From Streptomyces deccanensis (GTDB taxonomy: Bacteria; Actinomycetota; Actinomycetes; Streptomycetales; Streptomycetaceae), in assembly GCF_022385335.1 (NCBI RefSeq), contig NZ_CP092431.1, positions 2,542,001 through 2,606,000 on the forward strand: a DNA stretch of 64,000 nucleotides, written 5' to 3'. Positions 25,301-37,560 of the stretch are shown one piece after another. Made by a program: the position numbers and the translations under genes. Numbering within the stretch: the first letter of the stretch is position 1; every line of letters begins with the position of its first letter. The notes below the pieces were generated by a model. The model ran no database searches, was not told the origin of the DNA, and saw nothing but the letters and a program-made list of their open reading frames with translations.

Positions 25301-25570
25301 GGCGGCGCGGGCGGCACGGGCGGCGCGGGCGGCGCGGGCGGCGCGGGCGGCGCGGGCGGCGCGGGCGGCGCGGGCGGCGCGGGCGGCGCGGGCGGCGCGG
25401 GCGGCGCGGGCGGCGCGGGCGGCGCGGGCGGCGCGGGCGGCGCGGGCGGCGCGGGCGGCGCGGGCGGCGCGGGCGGCGCGGGCGGCGCGGGCGGCGCGGG
25501 CGGCGCGGGCGGCGCGGGCGGCGCGGGCGGCGCGGGCGGCGCGGGCGGCGCGGGCGGCGCGGGCGGCGCG
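25301..25570. repeat. 30-copy 9-bp tandem repeat (unit GGCGGCGCG)
   Basis: Thirty consecutive 9-bp units fill 270 bp exactly. Only the second unit differs (one G to A at 25316). It lies between the convergent pfkB and uvrA genes, 21 bp after the pfkB stop. Because the period is a multiple of three it leaves open frames in all directions encoding (GRR)n or (AAR)n, but no start or conserved context supports translation. Its purity suggests recent slippage, so copy number should vary among strains. Confidence 0.93.
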
Positions 25571-25579
25571 GGAACGGGT

Positions 25580-25610
25580 GGCGGCCCGTGGGGAGTTCCC
25601 ACGGGCCGCC
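25580..25610. terminator. Bidirectional terminator between pfkB and uvrA
   Basis: A perfect 13-bp stem (25580-25592 with 25598-25610) with 5-nt loop, followed by ATTGTTTCTT on the plus strand. Positioned between convergent genes, 46 nt beyond the uvrA stop. Confidence 0.8.
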
Positions 25611-25656
25611 ATTGTTTCTTCCGGCTGCGACTGCGCTCGCGCGCCGCTCGGACGCC

Positions 25657-28725
<3,069 letters not shown>

Positions 28726-28940
28726 GCCGGTCCGCACCTTTCTTGAGTGAAGTGACAGGGGCCCGGGAGCCCCCGTCCTCCACAGACTAGGGGGAGCCAC
28801 TGACAGCGCCGGTCCTGTTTCCCCGTTCCCACAACAATCTCGGGCCTTCCAGCATGCCCGACGCCACGACCGACCATATAGCACGCGCATTCGATTTCCG
28901 GCCGTACTCCGCCACCTTCACCCGATGGTGTGGCCGGGGC

Positions 28941-28946
28941 TAGGGT
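28941..28946 (+). promoter_or_regulatory. Leaderless-type -10 (TAGGGT)
   Basis: TAGGGT ends 7 nt before the ATG at 28954, so transcription would begin at or next to the start codon. No ribosome site is present between them. Confidence 0.5.
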
Positions 28947-28953
28947 CGACGGC

Positions 28954-29640
28954 ATGATGGATCACGCGCGTGACCTGGCCTCTGTACGTGAAGCGACGGA
29001 CCGGCTCCTCACCGCAGCCGCCCGCCTGGACAACGCCGCTGTGACCCAGCCGTCACGGCTGCCCGGCTGGACCCGTGGTCACGTCCTCGCCCACCTCGCC
29101 CGCAACGCGGACGCGCTGGTGAACGTCTTCGAAGGGCGCCCCATGTACGTCTCCGGCGACGCCCGGGACGCCGACATCGAGCGGGACGCGCGCCGGCCTC
29201 TGAAGACACAGCTCGCCGACGTGCGCGACAGCGCGGACCGCCTCCAGGACGCCGCTTCGGCCCTCAGTGACTGGTCGCGGACGGTGGAGCTGCGCAACGG
29301 GGTCACGGACGACGTGTCGCGGGTGCCGTTCCGGCGGTGGATCGAGGTGGAGCTCCACCACGTGGATCTGGGGATCGGGTACGAGTTGGAGGATCTTCCG
29401 GAGGAGTTCATGGAGCGGGAGATCGCCTTCCTCGTCGACCGGTTCGCCGGCCATCCCGACGTGCCCCTCACCGACGTGACGGACGGCACGCGCGCGTGGA
29501 CCACCGGTAGCGCTCCCTCCGGTTCCGGGGTGACGGTGACCGGGACGGCGCCGGCTCTCCTCGGCTGGCTCGCCGGTCGCCGGGACGGCGCCGGCCTGCG
29601 CGTCGAAGGAGGCGCGCTCCCCTCGCTGCCCCCGCTATAG
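28954..29640 (+). CDS. Maleylpyruvate isomerase-family (mycothiol-dependent, DinB-like) protein
   Basis: A 228-residue protein of the actinobacterial mycothiol-dependent isomerase/transferase group. The N-terminal four-helix region carries SRLPGWTRGHVLAHLARNADAL, whose His is a metal ligand in the family, and ELHHVDLG later supplies further His ligands. The C terminus resembles the small sterol-carrier-like domain. A -10-like TAGGGT 7 nt before the ATG suggests a leaderless transcript. The hydrolase gene starts 9 nt after its stop. Specific reaction unknown; a thiol-transfer or detoxification role is likely. Confidence 0.82.
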   Translation: MMDHARDLASVREATDRLLTAAARLDNAAVTQPSRLPGWTRGHVLAHLARNADALVNVFEGRPMYVSGDARDADIERDARRPLKTQLADVRDSADRLQDAASALSDWSRTVELRNGVTDDVSRVPFRRWIEVELHHVDLGIGYELEDLPEEFMEREIAFLVDRFAGHPDVPLTDVTDGTRAWTTGSAPSGSGVTVTGTAPALLGWLAGRRDGAGLRVEGGALPSLPPL

Positions 29641-29643
29641 GCT
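29638..29643 (+). promoter_or_regulatory. Leaderless-type -10 overlapping a stop codon
   Basis: TAGGCT uses the TAG stop of the isomerase gene and ends 6 nt before the ATG of the hydrolase at 29650, allowing separate leaderless transcription inside an apparent operon. Confidence 0.4.
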
Positions 29644-29649
29644 GCTCTC

Positions 29650-30306
29650 ATGACGTACAGCGGAGCGGTGAAGGTCGGCGGTCCTGCGGATGTGCACGAG
29701 CTGCCGGACCTGATGATCTCCAAGGTCGCGGTGGGCCCGATGGACAACAACGCCTATCTGCTGCGCTGCCGCGCCACCGACGAGCAACTGCTGATCGACG
29801 CCGCGAACGACGCCCGCACCCTGCTCACCCTGATCGGTGACGACGGCATCGCGTCCGTCGTCACCACGCACCAGCACGGCGACCACTGGCAGGCGCTCGC
29901 CGAGGTCGTGGCGGCCACCGGCGCCCGTACGTACGCCGGCCGGGACGACGCCGAGGGCATCCCGGTGCCGACCGACGTGCCCGTGGGCGACGGGGACACG
30001 ATCCGGGTGGGGCGCGTGGAGCTCACCGCGCGCCACCTGGTGGGACACACGCCGGGCTCGATCGCCCTGGTCTACGACGACCCGCACGGGCATCCGCATG
30101 TGTTCACCGGGGACTGCCTCTTCCCGGGCGGCGTGGGCAACACCCGCAAGGATCCGGAGGCGTTCGCCAGCCTGATCCACGACGTCGAGACCAAGATCTT
30201 CGACGTGCTGCCCGACGAGACCTGGGTCTACCCGGGCCACGGCAACGACACGACGCTCGGCGCGGAGCGCCCGCACCTGCCGGAGTGGCGCGCACGGGGC
30301 TGGTGA
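29650..30306 (+). CDS. Metallo-beta-lactamase-fold hydrolase (glyoxalase II-like)
   Basis: A 218-residue metal-dependent hydrolase. The zinc motif reads THQHGDHWQAL (HxHxDH, as expected), followed by the distal His in LVGHTPGSIALV, the bridging Asp in FTGDCLF, and a final His in VYPGHGNDTTLG. The size and motifs match the hydroxyacylglutathione hydrolase/persulfide dioxygenase branch, and in an organism using mycothiol the substrate may be a mycothiol thioester. It follows the mycothiol-type isomerase by 9 nt, which supports a shared thiol-detoxification theme. Confidence 0.87.
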   Translation: MTYSGAVKVGGPADVHELPDLMISKVAVGPMDNNAYLLRCRATDEQLLIDAANDARTLLTLIGDDGIASVVTTHQHGDHWQALAEVVAATGARTYAGRDDAEGIPVPTDVPVGDGDTIRVGRVELTARHLVGHTPGSIALVYDDPHGHPHVFTGDCLFPGGVGNTRKDPEAFASLIHDVETKIFDVLPDETWVYPGHGNDTTLGAERPHLPEWRARGW

Positions 30307-30631
30307 ACTCCCTGGTGCCGTAGGGCAGTTGGAGGGACGACCGGTCAGGGGCGTGAGCGCTCCCGCACGCGCCCCGTGTGAATCGAACGCACACGCCGGT
30401 GTCCCGCGCGCGCTCCCGGCGCACGCCGTGGCGTAGTCCACTGGAAGCAGGTCCGCACGGGATGACGGCTCCCGCGTGGATGGGCCGCCGGCCTCACCAA
30501 CCCCGCCCTCGGCCGGCGGCCCCGCCCACTCGGTCGCACGTGTTCACGCAGCCGCAACACCCGTTCCCAGAATGCGGACAAACACCCGCGTGACCTCGAC
30601 AGACAGCACATCGCGCTGCCAATCTCACGCC
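30307..30631. other. 325-nt gap before the ABC importer operon
   Basis: No gene supported. A 6-bp GGGGCG/CGCCCC stem (30348-30375) may terminate the hydrolase gene. A small GTGTG/CACAC hairpin (30376-30394) follows. A strong hairpin at 30482-30522 lies in the probable leader of the importer. Confidence 0.5.
30482..30522 (+). promoter_or_regulatory. 12-bp hairpin upstream of amino-acid importer
   Basis: Perfect arms 30482-30493 and 30511-30522 with a 17-nt loop, about 110 nt before the lipoprotein start. It could be an attenuator or a terminator; no T tract follows. Confidence 0.45.
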
Positions 30632-31531
30632 ATGCGTCCTGTCCTGCGAACCGCGCGTTCCCCGCGCCGTGCCGTCCCCACCGCCATAGCCGCCCTGCTC
30701 GCCGTCGTCGCGGTGGGCTGCGCACCGCAGCCGGAGGAGGACGCCTCCGGCTCGGCCTCCACCTCGGCGTCCGGATCCTCCTGCGCCCAGGGCGACTTGA
30801 GCACGAAGACGTCCGGCAAGCTGACCGTCGCCACCGACGAACCGGCGTACGAACCCTGGTTCAAGGACGACGACCCGAAGAACGGCGAGGGCTTCGAGTC
30901 GGCGGTCGCCTACGCCGTGGCGAAGCAGCTCGGCTACGACAAGGCGGATGTCGTCTGGCAGAGCGTGCCCTTCAACAAGGCCTTCGCGCCGGGGGCGAAG
31001 ACCTTCGACTTCGACATCAACCAGGTCTCGATCAGCGACGAGCGCAAGAAGGCCGTCGACTTCTCGTCGGGCTACTACGACGTGCGCCAGGCCGTCGTCG
31101 CGCTGAAGGGCTCCGCCGCCGCGAAGGCGACGGGCATCGCGGACCTCAGGAAGCTGCATCTGGGCGCCCAGGTCGGCACCACCAGCCTGAACTACATCCA
31201 GGACGTGGTGAAGCCGACCCGGGACGCCGCCGCGTACGCGAAGAACGACCAGGCCAAGTCCGCGCTGAAGAACGGCCAGATCGACGCGATCGTGGTCGAT
31301 CTGCCGACCGCGTTCTACATCACCTCGGCCGAGGTGACGGACGCGAAGATCGTCGGTCAGTTCGAGAACCAGGGCGGCACGCCCGAGCAGTTCGGGCTCG
31401 TCCTCGACAAGGGCAGCGCCCTCACGTCCTGCGTGACGACCGCCGTGGACGCCCTGCGCGAGGACGGCACACTGGCGAAGATCGAGCAGGAGTGGCTCTC
31501 CGACGCCGTCGACGCCCCGGTCCTCAAGTGA
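30632..31531 (+). CDS. ABC transporter substrate-binding lipoprotein (polar amino acid, family 3)
   Basis: A 299-residue binding protein for a polar amino-acid importer. A basic leader and hydrophobic run end in the lipobox VAVGC (Cys about 31). The mature part has family 3 features: LTVATDEPAYEPW, GFESAVAYAVAKQLGY, DFDINQVSISDERKKAVDFS, and KNGQIDAIVVDLPTA. ATG 30632 is taken as start because the leader begins there, although no strong ribosome site is visible. Its stop overlaps the permease start as GTGA. Confidence 0.9.
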   Translation: MRPVLRTARSPRRAVPTAIAALLAVVAVGCAPQPEEDASGSASTSASGSSCAQGDLSTKTSGKLTVATDEPAYEPWFKDDDPKNGEGFESAVAYAVAKQLGYDKADVVWQSVPFNKAFAPGAKTFDFDINQVSISDERKKAVDFSSGYYDVRQAVVALKGSAAAKATGIADLRKLHLGAQVGTTSLNYIQDVVKPTRDAAAYAKNDQAKSALKNGQIDAIVVDLPTAFYITSAEVTDAKIVGQFENQGGTPEQFGLVLDKGSALTSCVTTAVDALREDGTLAKIEQEWLSDAVDAPVLK

Positions 31532-32441
31532 CGGTCGTGAAGCAGGAGCCCGGCCCGGAGTACGCGGGCGACCGCGGTGACCCGTCCGGCGCGGACGACG
31601 GCTACGTCCCCTCGCGCCGGCGGCTGGACCGGGAGCGCTACCGGCGCGACCGGGCCTTGCGCGCCACCGCCGTCGCCGCCCTGTCGACCCTCGTCACGGC
31701 CGTCGTCCTCTACCTGGTCGTCGTCAACGCGCCCGGCTGGCCACGGACCAAGGAGACGTTCTTCAGCGCGGAGTACGCGCGCGAGGCGCTCCCCAAGGTC
31801 CTCGAAGGGCTCTGGCTCAACGTACGGCTGCTGCTGGTCTGCGGCGTCGCCGTGCTCGTCCTCGGCATGCTCATCGCCGTCGCGCGGACCCTGCGCGGCC
31901 CGGTGTTCTTCCCGCTGCGGGCGCTGGCGGCCGCGTACACCGACTTCTTCCGGGGCCTGCCGCTGATCATCAACCTGATGATCGTGGTCCTGGGCGTCCC
32001 CGCACTCCGCCTCCAGGGAGTGACCGTCGACCCGGTCCTCCTCGGCGGCACCGCCCTGACGCTCACGTACTCGGCGTACGTCGCCGAGGTGTTCCGCGCC
32101 GGCATCGAGTCCGTGCACCCCTCGCAGCGCGCGGCGGCCCGCTCGCTGGGCCTGACCAACCGGCAGGCCCTGCGGCACGTCGTGCTCCCCCAGGCGGTAC
32201 GCCGTCAGGTGCCGCCGCTGCTCAACGACCTCGTGTCGCTGCAGAAGGACACCGGCCTGGTCTCGATCGGCGGTGCGATCGACGCCGTGCGGGCGGCCGA
32301 CATCATCGTGGGCCGCAGCCTCAACTACACGCCCTACATCGTCGCGGGACTGGTCTTCGTCGCCCTGACCATCCCGATGACCCGCTTCACCGACTGGGTC
32401 ACGGCCCGGATGGACCGGCAGCGGGCGCAGGGAGGGACGAC

Positions 32442-32445
<4 letters not shown>
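31528..32445 (+). CDS. ABC transporter permease (polar amino acid, HisMQ-type)
   Basis: A 305-residue membrane permease. About 50 charged N-terminal residues precede a first hydrophobic helix (TAVAALSTLVTAVVLYLVVV). Further helices follow, with the family start GLWLNVRLLLVCGVAVLVLG, the DFFRGLPLIINLMIV segment, and the EAA-type loop YVAEVFRAGIESVHPSQRAAARSLGLTNRQALRHVVLPQA that contacts the ATPase. It overlaps both neighbours by 4 nt, so one polycistronic mRNA is nearly certain. A single permease gene suggests a homodimer. Confidence 0.93.
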
Positions 32446-33233
<788 letters not shown>

Positions 33234-33245
33234 GGGGAGCTTGTA

Positions 33246-33293
33246 AGGGGCGCCTGCCTGGAGATCGGGCATTACCACGCAGGGCGCGCCCCT
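33246..33293. terminator. Hairpin between the importer operon and aroQ
   Basis: AGGGGCGC (33246-33253) pairs with GCGCCCCT (33286-33293), with partial further pairing inside. It lies between convergent genes. Confidence 0.45.
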
Positions 33294-33319
33294 CGTGTCT
33301 ACGGCGTCGGGCGCGAGGC

Positions 33320-33793
33320 TCAGGCGTCCGCCCGGCCCGCCCCGGCGAGCGCGGCGACCCGCTCCACGCCGAACACATAGCCCTGCACCCCGCACCCGGC
33401 GATCACCCCGTCGGCCCGCAGGGAGACGTACGAGTGGTGCCGGAAGGTCTCGCGCCGGTGGATGTTGGAGATGTGCACCTCCAGCACCGGCAGGCCGTCA
33501 CAGGTGTTGAGGGCGTCCAGGATCGCCACGGAGGTGTGCGAGTAGGCGCCCGGGTTGATGACGATCCCGCTGTGGTGGAGCCGGGCCTCGTGGATCCAGT
33601 CGACCAGTTCGCCCTCGTGGTTGGACTGCCGGAAGTCCACCGTGCCGCCGTGCGCGGCCGCCGCCTTGGCGCACATCGCCTCGACGTCGGCGAGGGTCTC
33701 CGAGCCGTAGATCTCGGGCTGACGCTGCCCCAGGAGGTTCAGGTTGGGGCCGTTGAGAATCATGATCGGGGCGTGGGCCAGGGTGCGGGGCAC
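33320..33793 (-). CDS. aroQ: Type II 3-dehydroquinate dehydratase
   Basis: Third step of the shikimate pathway, converting 3-dehydroquinate to 3-dehydroshikimate. The 157 residues have the full type II pattern: [19 protein letters not shown] with the catalytic Tyr, [29 protein letters not shown], and [18 protein letters not shown] with the catalytic His. The GTG at 33793 has GGAGGAA 3 nt upstream and matches the family start. No other aro gene is adjacent, so it seems monocistronic. Confidence 0.96.
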   Translation of the reverse strand: MPRTLAHAPIMILNGPNLNLLGQRQPEIYGSETLADVEAMCAKAAAAHGGTVDFRQSNHEGELVDWIHEARLHHSGIVINPGAYSHTSVAILDALNTCDGLPVLEVHISNIHRRETFRHHSYVSLRADGVIAGCGVQGYVFGVERVAALAGAGRADA

Positions 33794-33881
33794 GGTTCCT
33801 CCGGTCCGTTCGGGGTGGGCGGCCCGTCGGGACCGCCGCTCGCCCCGGTTTATCACGGTGAAACCGTGCGGCAGGAGGCCG

Positions 33882-33887
33882 TACCCT
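33882..33887 (+). promoter_or_regulatory. Leaderless-type -10 (TACCCT)
   Basis: TACCCT followed by 6 nt and the ATG at 33894, with no ribosome site between. Confidence 0.45.
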
Positions 33888-33893
33888 CCCCGC

Positions 33894-34940
33894 ATGACCA
33901 CGCCCTCGTACCCTCCCAAGCCCTCCCCCGGCGACCGGGTCGCCGTCGTCTCGCCCGGCGCCGGTCTGCCCGAGCTCTTTCCGCGCCCCTTCGAACTGGG
34001 CCTGGAGCGACTGCGCGAGGAGTACGGTCTCGTGCCGGTCGAGTATCCGACGACACGGAAGATGGGCACGACGCCGAAGGAGCGGGCGGACGACCTGCAC
34101 GCGGCCTTCGCCGACCCGGACGTCAAGGCGGTGCTGACGTCGATCGGAGGCGACGACCAGATCACCGTGCTGCCCTTCCTGGACCGCGAGTTGCTGCGGG
34201 CCAACCCCAAGCCGTTCTTCGGGCTGAGCGACAACACCAATCTGCTGGCGTATCTGCACCACACCGGGATCGTCGGCTATCACGGCGGCACCGTGATGAC
34301 CGCGCTGGGCAGGCCCGGCGCCATGGAGCCGTTGACCGCCGACTCCCTGCGCGCGGCCCTGTTCACCTCGGGGCCGTACGAACTGCGGCCCGCCGAGCGC
34401 TTCAACGACATCGACCGCGACTGGGCCGACCCGTCGACCTTCGACGCGGAGCCGGAGACCGTGCCGGGCTCCGGATGGACCTGGGTGAACGCCGACCGCG
34501 TGGTGGAGGGCCGCAGTTGGGGCGGTTGTCTGGAGATCCTCGGCTGGCTGCTGATGGCCGACCGCGAGGTGCCGCGTGATCTGTCCGTGTTCGACGGCGG
34601 GGTGCTCTTCCTGGAGACCTCGGAGGAACTGCCCAGCGGCGAGGAGGTCTTCCGCACCCTGCGCAACATGGGCGAACGCGGCCTGCTGCACCGTTTCTCC
34701 GCGCTGCTGATGGGCCGCCCCAAGACCTGGTCCTTCGACCGGCCCAACAGCCCGGAGGAGGAGGCCCGTTACGCTTCCGGGCAACGGGAGGCCGTCCTGC
34801 GCGCCATGCGGACGTACGCCCCCGACGCCACGATCGTCTTCGACGTGGACCTCGGACACACCGAACCACAGGTCGTCATCCCTTACGGGGGCGTAATCCG
34901 GGTGGACGGGCCCGCCCGGCGCATCACGGTGAGCTACTGA
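33894..34940 (+). CDS. S66-family L,D-carboxypeptidase / MccF-like peptidase
   Basis: A 348-residue serine peptidase of family S66, whose members trim muropeptides (LdcA) or inactivate peptide-nucleotide antibiotics (MccF). The N-terminal [15 protein letters not shown] and [16 protein letters not shown] are typical. Ser112 in [10 protein letters not shown] is the likely nucleophile, and the C-terminal half has the Glu and His context ([19 protein letters not shown]). The SDNT sequence and 348-residue length lean toward MccF. A TACCCT -10-like element 6 nt before the ATG suggests a leaderless mRNA. Confidence 0.88.
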   Translation: MTTPSYPPKPSPGDRVAVVSPGAGLPELFPRPFELGLERLREEYGLVPVEYPTTRKMGTTPKERADDLHAAFADPDVKAVLTSIGGDDQITVLPFLDRELLRANPKPFFGLSDNTNLLAYLHHTGIVGYHGGTVMTALGRPGAMEPLTADSLRAALFTSGPYELRPAERFNDIDRDWADPSTFDAEPETVPGSGWTWVNADRVVEGRSWGGCLEILGWLLMADREVPRDLSVFDGGVLFLETSEELPSGEEVFRTLRNMGERGLLHRFSALLMGRPKTWSFDRPNSPEEEARYASGQREAVLRAMRTYAPDATIVFDVDLGHTEPQVVIPYGGVIRVDGPARRITVSY

Positions 34941-35030
34941 GACCCGTTGACGCCTCCTGAACCACCTTGGCCTCGCACGGGCCTCCGCACGCCCCCGTAA
35001 CCGCCCGTCACCGTGGGTAGTTGACGCGGC

Positions 35031-36341
35031 ATGCAACCTGTACGCACCGTGAAACCGCCCTCCATGCTGCGCCTGGCGTCCGCCTCGCTCGCCGGAACGG
35101 CCATCGAGTTCTACGACTTCTTCGTCTACGGGACGGCGGCGGCCCTCGTCCTGGGGCCGCTGTTCTTCCCGACGTTCTCACCCCTGGCCGGGACCCTCGC
35201 GGCCTTCGCGACCTTCGGGGTCGGGTTCGTGGCGCGACCGCTCGGCTCGGTGCTGTTCGGACACATCGGGGACCGGCACGGACGCCGGCCGGTCCTCGTC
35301 GCCTCGCTGCTGCTGACCGGGGGCGCCACCGTGGCCGTCGGCTGCGTCCCCACCTTCGACTCGATCGGTGTCACAGCCCCTTTCCTCCTGCTCGTGCTGC
35401 GCTTCCTGCAGGGGCTCGGGCTCGGCGGCGAGTGGGGCGGCGCGGTGCTGCTGACGGCGGAGCACGCTCCGGCCGACCGGCGCGGACTGTGGTCGAGCTT
35501 CCCCCAGGTCGGGCCGGCCGTGGGATTCCTGCTGGCCAACGGGGTGATGCTGGCGCTGTCGGCGAGCCTGACGGAGGCCCAGTTCGCCGCCTGGGGATGG
35601 CGGGTGCCGTTCTGGGCGGCCGGTGTGCTCGCCCTCGCGGGACTGTGGCTGCGGTCCTCGCTCACGGAGAGCCCGCGGTTCCTGGAGATCGCCGAGCCCG
35701 CGCGCGTGCCGCTCGCCGAGGTCGTGCGCGACCACTGGCGCCTGGTCCTGCTGACGGCGGGCGCGCTCGCGATCGGGTACGCGGTGTTCTACTCGGTGAC
35801 GACCTGGTCCCTCGCGTACGGCACGGAACGCCTCGGGGTGAGCCGCACGGTCATGCTGACCTGCATCATGGGCGCCGTGGTGGTGAAGGGCGCCCTCACA
35901 CCGGTGGCTGCGGTGCTCGGCGACCGGTACGGGCGGCGCCCGATGTGTCTGATCGGCTGCGGCGTCACCGTGCTGTGGATGTTCCCCATGGTCGCGCTCC
36001 TGGCGACCGGCGAACCCCTGCTGATCTTCTTCGGGTTCCTCGTGGCGATGCTCGGCTTCGTCACCATGTTCGCCGTCATCGCCGCGTACCTGCCGGAGCT
36101 GTACGAGCCCCGGGTGCGCTGCACGGGGGCGGCCGTCGGCTACAACCTCGGCGGGGTGCTCGGCGGAGCCCTGACCCCGATCGTGGCCACCGCCGTGGCC
36201 CAGGGCGGACGGGTGCCCTGGGGTGTGGGCGCCTATCTCACCGGGATCGCCCTGCTGAGCCTGGGCTGCTTCGCCCTGCTGCCGGAGACCCGGCCGGTGC
36301 CCCTGACGACGCAGGCGGAAGCGGAACCCGCGGCGGGATGA
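35031..36341 (+). CDS. MFS transporter, metabolite:proton symporter (MHS) type
   Basis: A 436-residue twelve-helix membrane protein. SLAGTAIEFYDFFVYGTAAALV at the N terminus and the loop motif GHIGDRHGRRPVLVASLL between helices 2 and 3 are typical of the MHS branch (shikimate, citrate and proline/betaine symporters). GLGLGGEWGGAVLL also fits that branch. Its stop is 8 nt from the end of the convergent exchanger gene. aroQ two genes away hints at shikimate-type substrates but this is weak evidence. Confidence 0.88.
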   Translation: MQPVRTVKPPSMLRLASASLAGTAIEFYDFFVYGTAAALVLGPLFFPTFSPLAGTLAAFATFGVGFVARPLGSVLFGHIGDRHGRRPVLVASLLLTGGATVAVGCVPTFDSIGVTAPFLLLVLRFLQGLGLGGEWGGAVLLTAEHAPADRRGLWSSFPQVGPAVGFLLANGVMLALSASLTEAQFAAWGWRVPFWAAGVLALAGLWLRSSLTESPRFLEIAEPARVPLAEVVRDHWRLVLLTAGALAIGYAVFYSVTTWSLAYGTERLGVSRTVMLTCIMGAVVVKGALTPVAAVLGDRYGRRPMCLIGCGVTVLWMFPMVALLATGEPLLIFFGFLVAMLGFVTMFAVIAAYLPELYEPRVRCTGAAVGYNLGGVLGGALTPIVATAVAQGGRVPWGVGAYLTGIALLSLGCFALLPETRPVPLTTQAEAEPAAG

Positions 36342-36349
36342 ACCCGGGC

Positions 36350-37450
36350 CTACGGGTTCACCGCCAGCTCCAGATACGCCGCGAACAGCACCAGGTGCAC
36401 CCCGCCCTGCAGCGGTGTCGCGCGCCCGGGGACCACGGTCAGCGAGGCCACCACGACGGTCAGGGCGAGAAGCACCATATGCGTGGCGCCGAGGCCGAGG
36501 ACGAGCGGTCCGGAGAGCCAGATCGAGGCGAGGGCGACGGCCGGGATGGTGAGGCCGATGCTGGCCATGGCGGAGCCGAGGGCCAGGTTGAGGCTCGTCT
36601 GCACGCGGTCGCGGCGGGCCGCGCGCAGCGCGGCGATCGTCTCCGGCAGCAGCACCAGCAGCGCGATGATCACACCGACCACCGCGTGAGGCAGTCCCGC
36701 CCCCTCGACACCGGACTCGATGGTCGGCGAGACGCCCTTGGCGAGGCCGACCACGCCGACGAGCGCCAGGCCGAGCAGTCCGAGGCTGATCCCTGCGGTA
36801 CGGGCCGACGGCGCCTCGGCGTGGTCGTCCTGGGTGATCACCTCGCCCAGCCTGGTGATCGGCAGGAAGTAGTCCCGGTGACGCACGGTCTGCGTCGCGA
36901 CGAACAGCCCGTACAGCGCCAGTGAGGACAGGGCGGCGAAGGTGAGCTGGGGCGTGGAGAACTCGGGGCCCGGCTTGCTGGTGGTGAAGGTGGGGAGCAC
37001 CAGGCTGAGCGTGGCCAGTGTCGCGACCGTGGCGAGGGCGGCGCCGGTGCCCTCCGGGTTGAAGACCGCGAGCCCGTGGCGCAGCGAGGCGACGAGCAGG
37101 CAGATGCCGACGATGCCGTTGCAGGTGATCATCACGGCGGCGAAGACGGTGTCGCGGGCGAGGGTCGAGCTCTTGTCCCCGCCGTCGGCCATGAGCGTGA
37201 CGATCAGGGCGACCTCGATGATCGTGACGGCGACGGCGAGGACGAGGGAGCCGAAGGGTTCACCGACCCGGTGCGCGACGACCTCGGCGTGGTGCACGGC
37301 GGCCAGGACGGCTCCCGCGAGCACCAGGGTCACCAGAGCGACAGCCGCAGGGGGCAGATCACGCCCCCAGGTGAGAGCGAGCAGGACGACCGCGGCCACC
37401 GGGACGACAGCAGTCCATCGCGTCGTGAGCGACCGGAGCCGAGCGAGCAT
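36350..37450 (-). CDS. Calcium/proton antiporter (CaCA family, ChaA-like)
   Basis: A 366-residue membrane antiporter with about eleven hydrophobic helices. The two alpha-repeats with conserved acidic residues are visible: GEPFGSLVLAVAVTIIEVAL in the first half, and IIALLVLLPETIAALRAARRD followed by NLALGSAMASIGLTIPAVAL in the second. It should expel Ca2+ (or Na+/K+) in exchange for protons. It lies downstream of terC and the terD genes on the same strand; TerD proteins bind calcium, which makes a shared calcium theme plausible. A hairpin separates it from terC. Confidence 0.88.
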   Translation of the reverse strand: MLARLRSLTTRWTAVVPVAAVVLLALTWGRDLPPAAVALVTLVLAGAVLAAVHHAEVVAHRVGEPFGSLVLAVAVTIIEVALIVTLMADGGDKSSTLARDTVFAAVMITCNGIVGICLLVASLRHGLAVFNPEGTGAALATVATLATLSLVLPTFTTSKPGPEFSTPQLTFAALSSLALYGLFVATQTVRHRDYFLPITRLGEVITQDDHAEAPSARTAGISLGLLGLALVGVVGLAKGVSPTIESGVEGAGLPHAVVGVIIALLVLLPETIAALRAARRDRVQTSLNLALGSAMASIGLTIPAVALASIWLSGPLVLGLGATHMVLLALTVVVASLTVVPGRATPLQGGVHLVLFAAYLELAVNP

Positions 37451-37473
37451 GCGGTGATCCTTTCAGACGTGCA

Positions 37474-37526
37474 GGGCCCCGCACTCCGGTGGACGCGTGG
37501 AACTGCGTCTCCGTCGTGCGGGGCCC
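37474..37526 (-). terminator. Terminator after terC
   Basis: An 11-bp perfect outer stem (37474-37484 with 37516-37526) and partial inner pairing in a 31-nt loop, 35 nt past the terC stop and before the exchanger gene. Confidence 0.6.
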
Positions 37527-37560
37527 CATCCGTGTGTGCTGTGCGGTGTCGGCCGGTCCG

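Noticed and set aside
25301..25570. Possible CRISPR array
   Set aside because: Period is only 9 bp with no spacers; it is a simple tandem repeat.
28726..28953. SOS (LexA) box upstream of uvrA
   Set aside because: No GAAC-N4-GTTC palindrome was seen here, nor next to uvrB or uvrC.
30370..30400. tRNA-like T-arm (GTTCGATT on the minus strand between GTGTG and CACAC)
   Set aside because: The loop is 9 nt rather than 7, the canonical stem does not pair, and no anticodon or acceptor arms are found.
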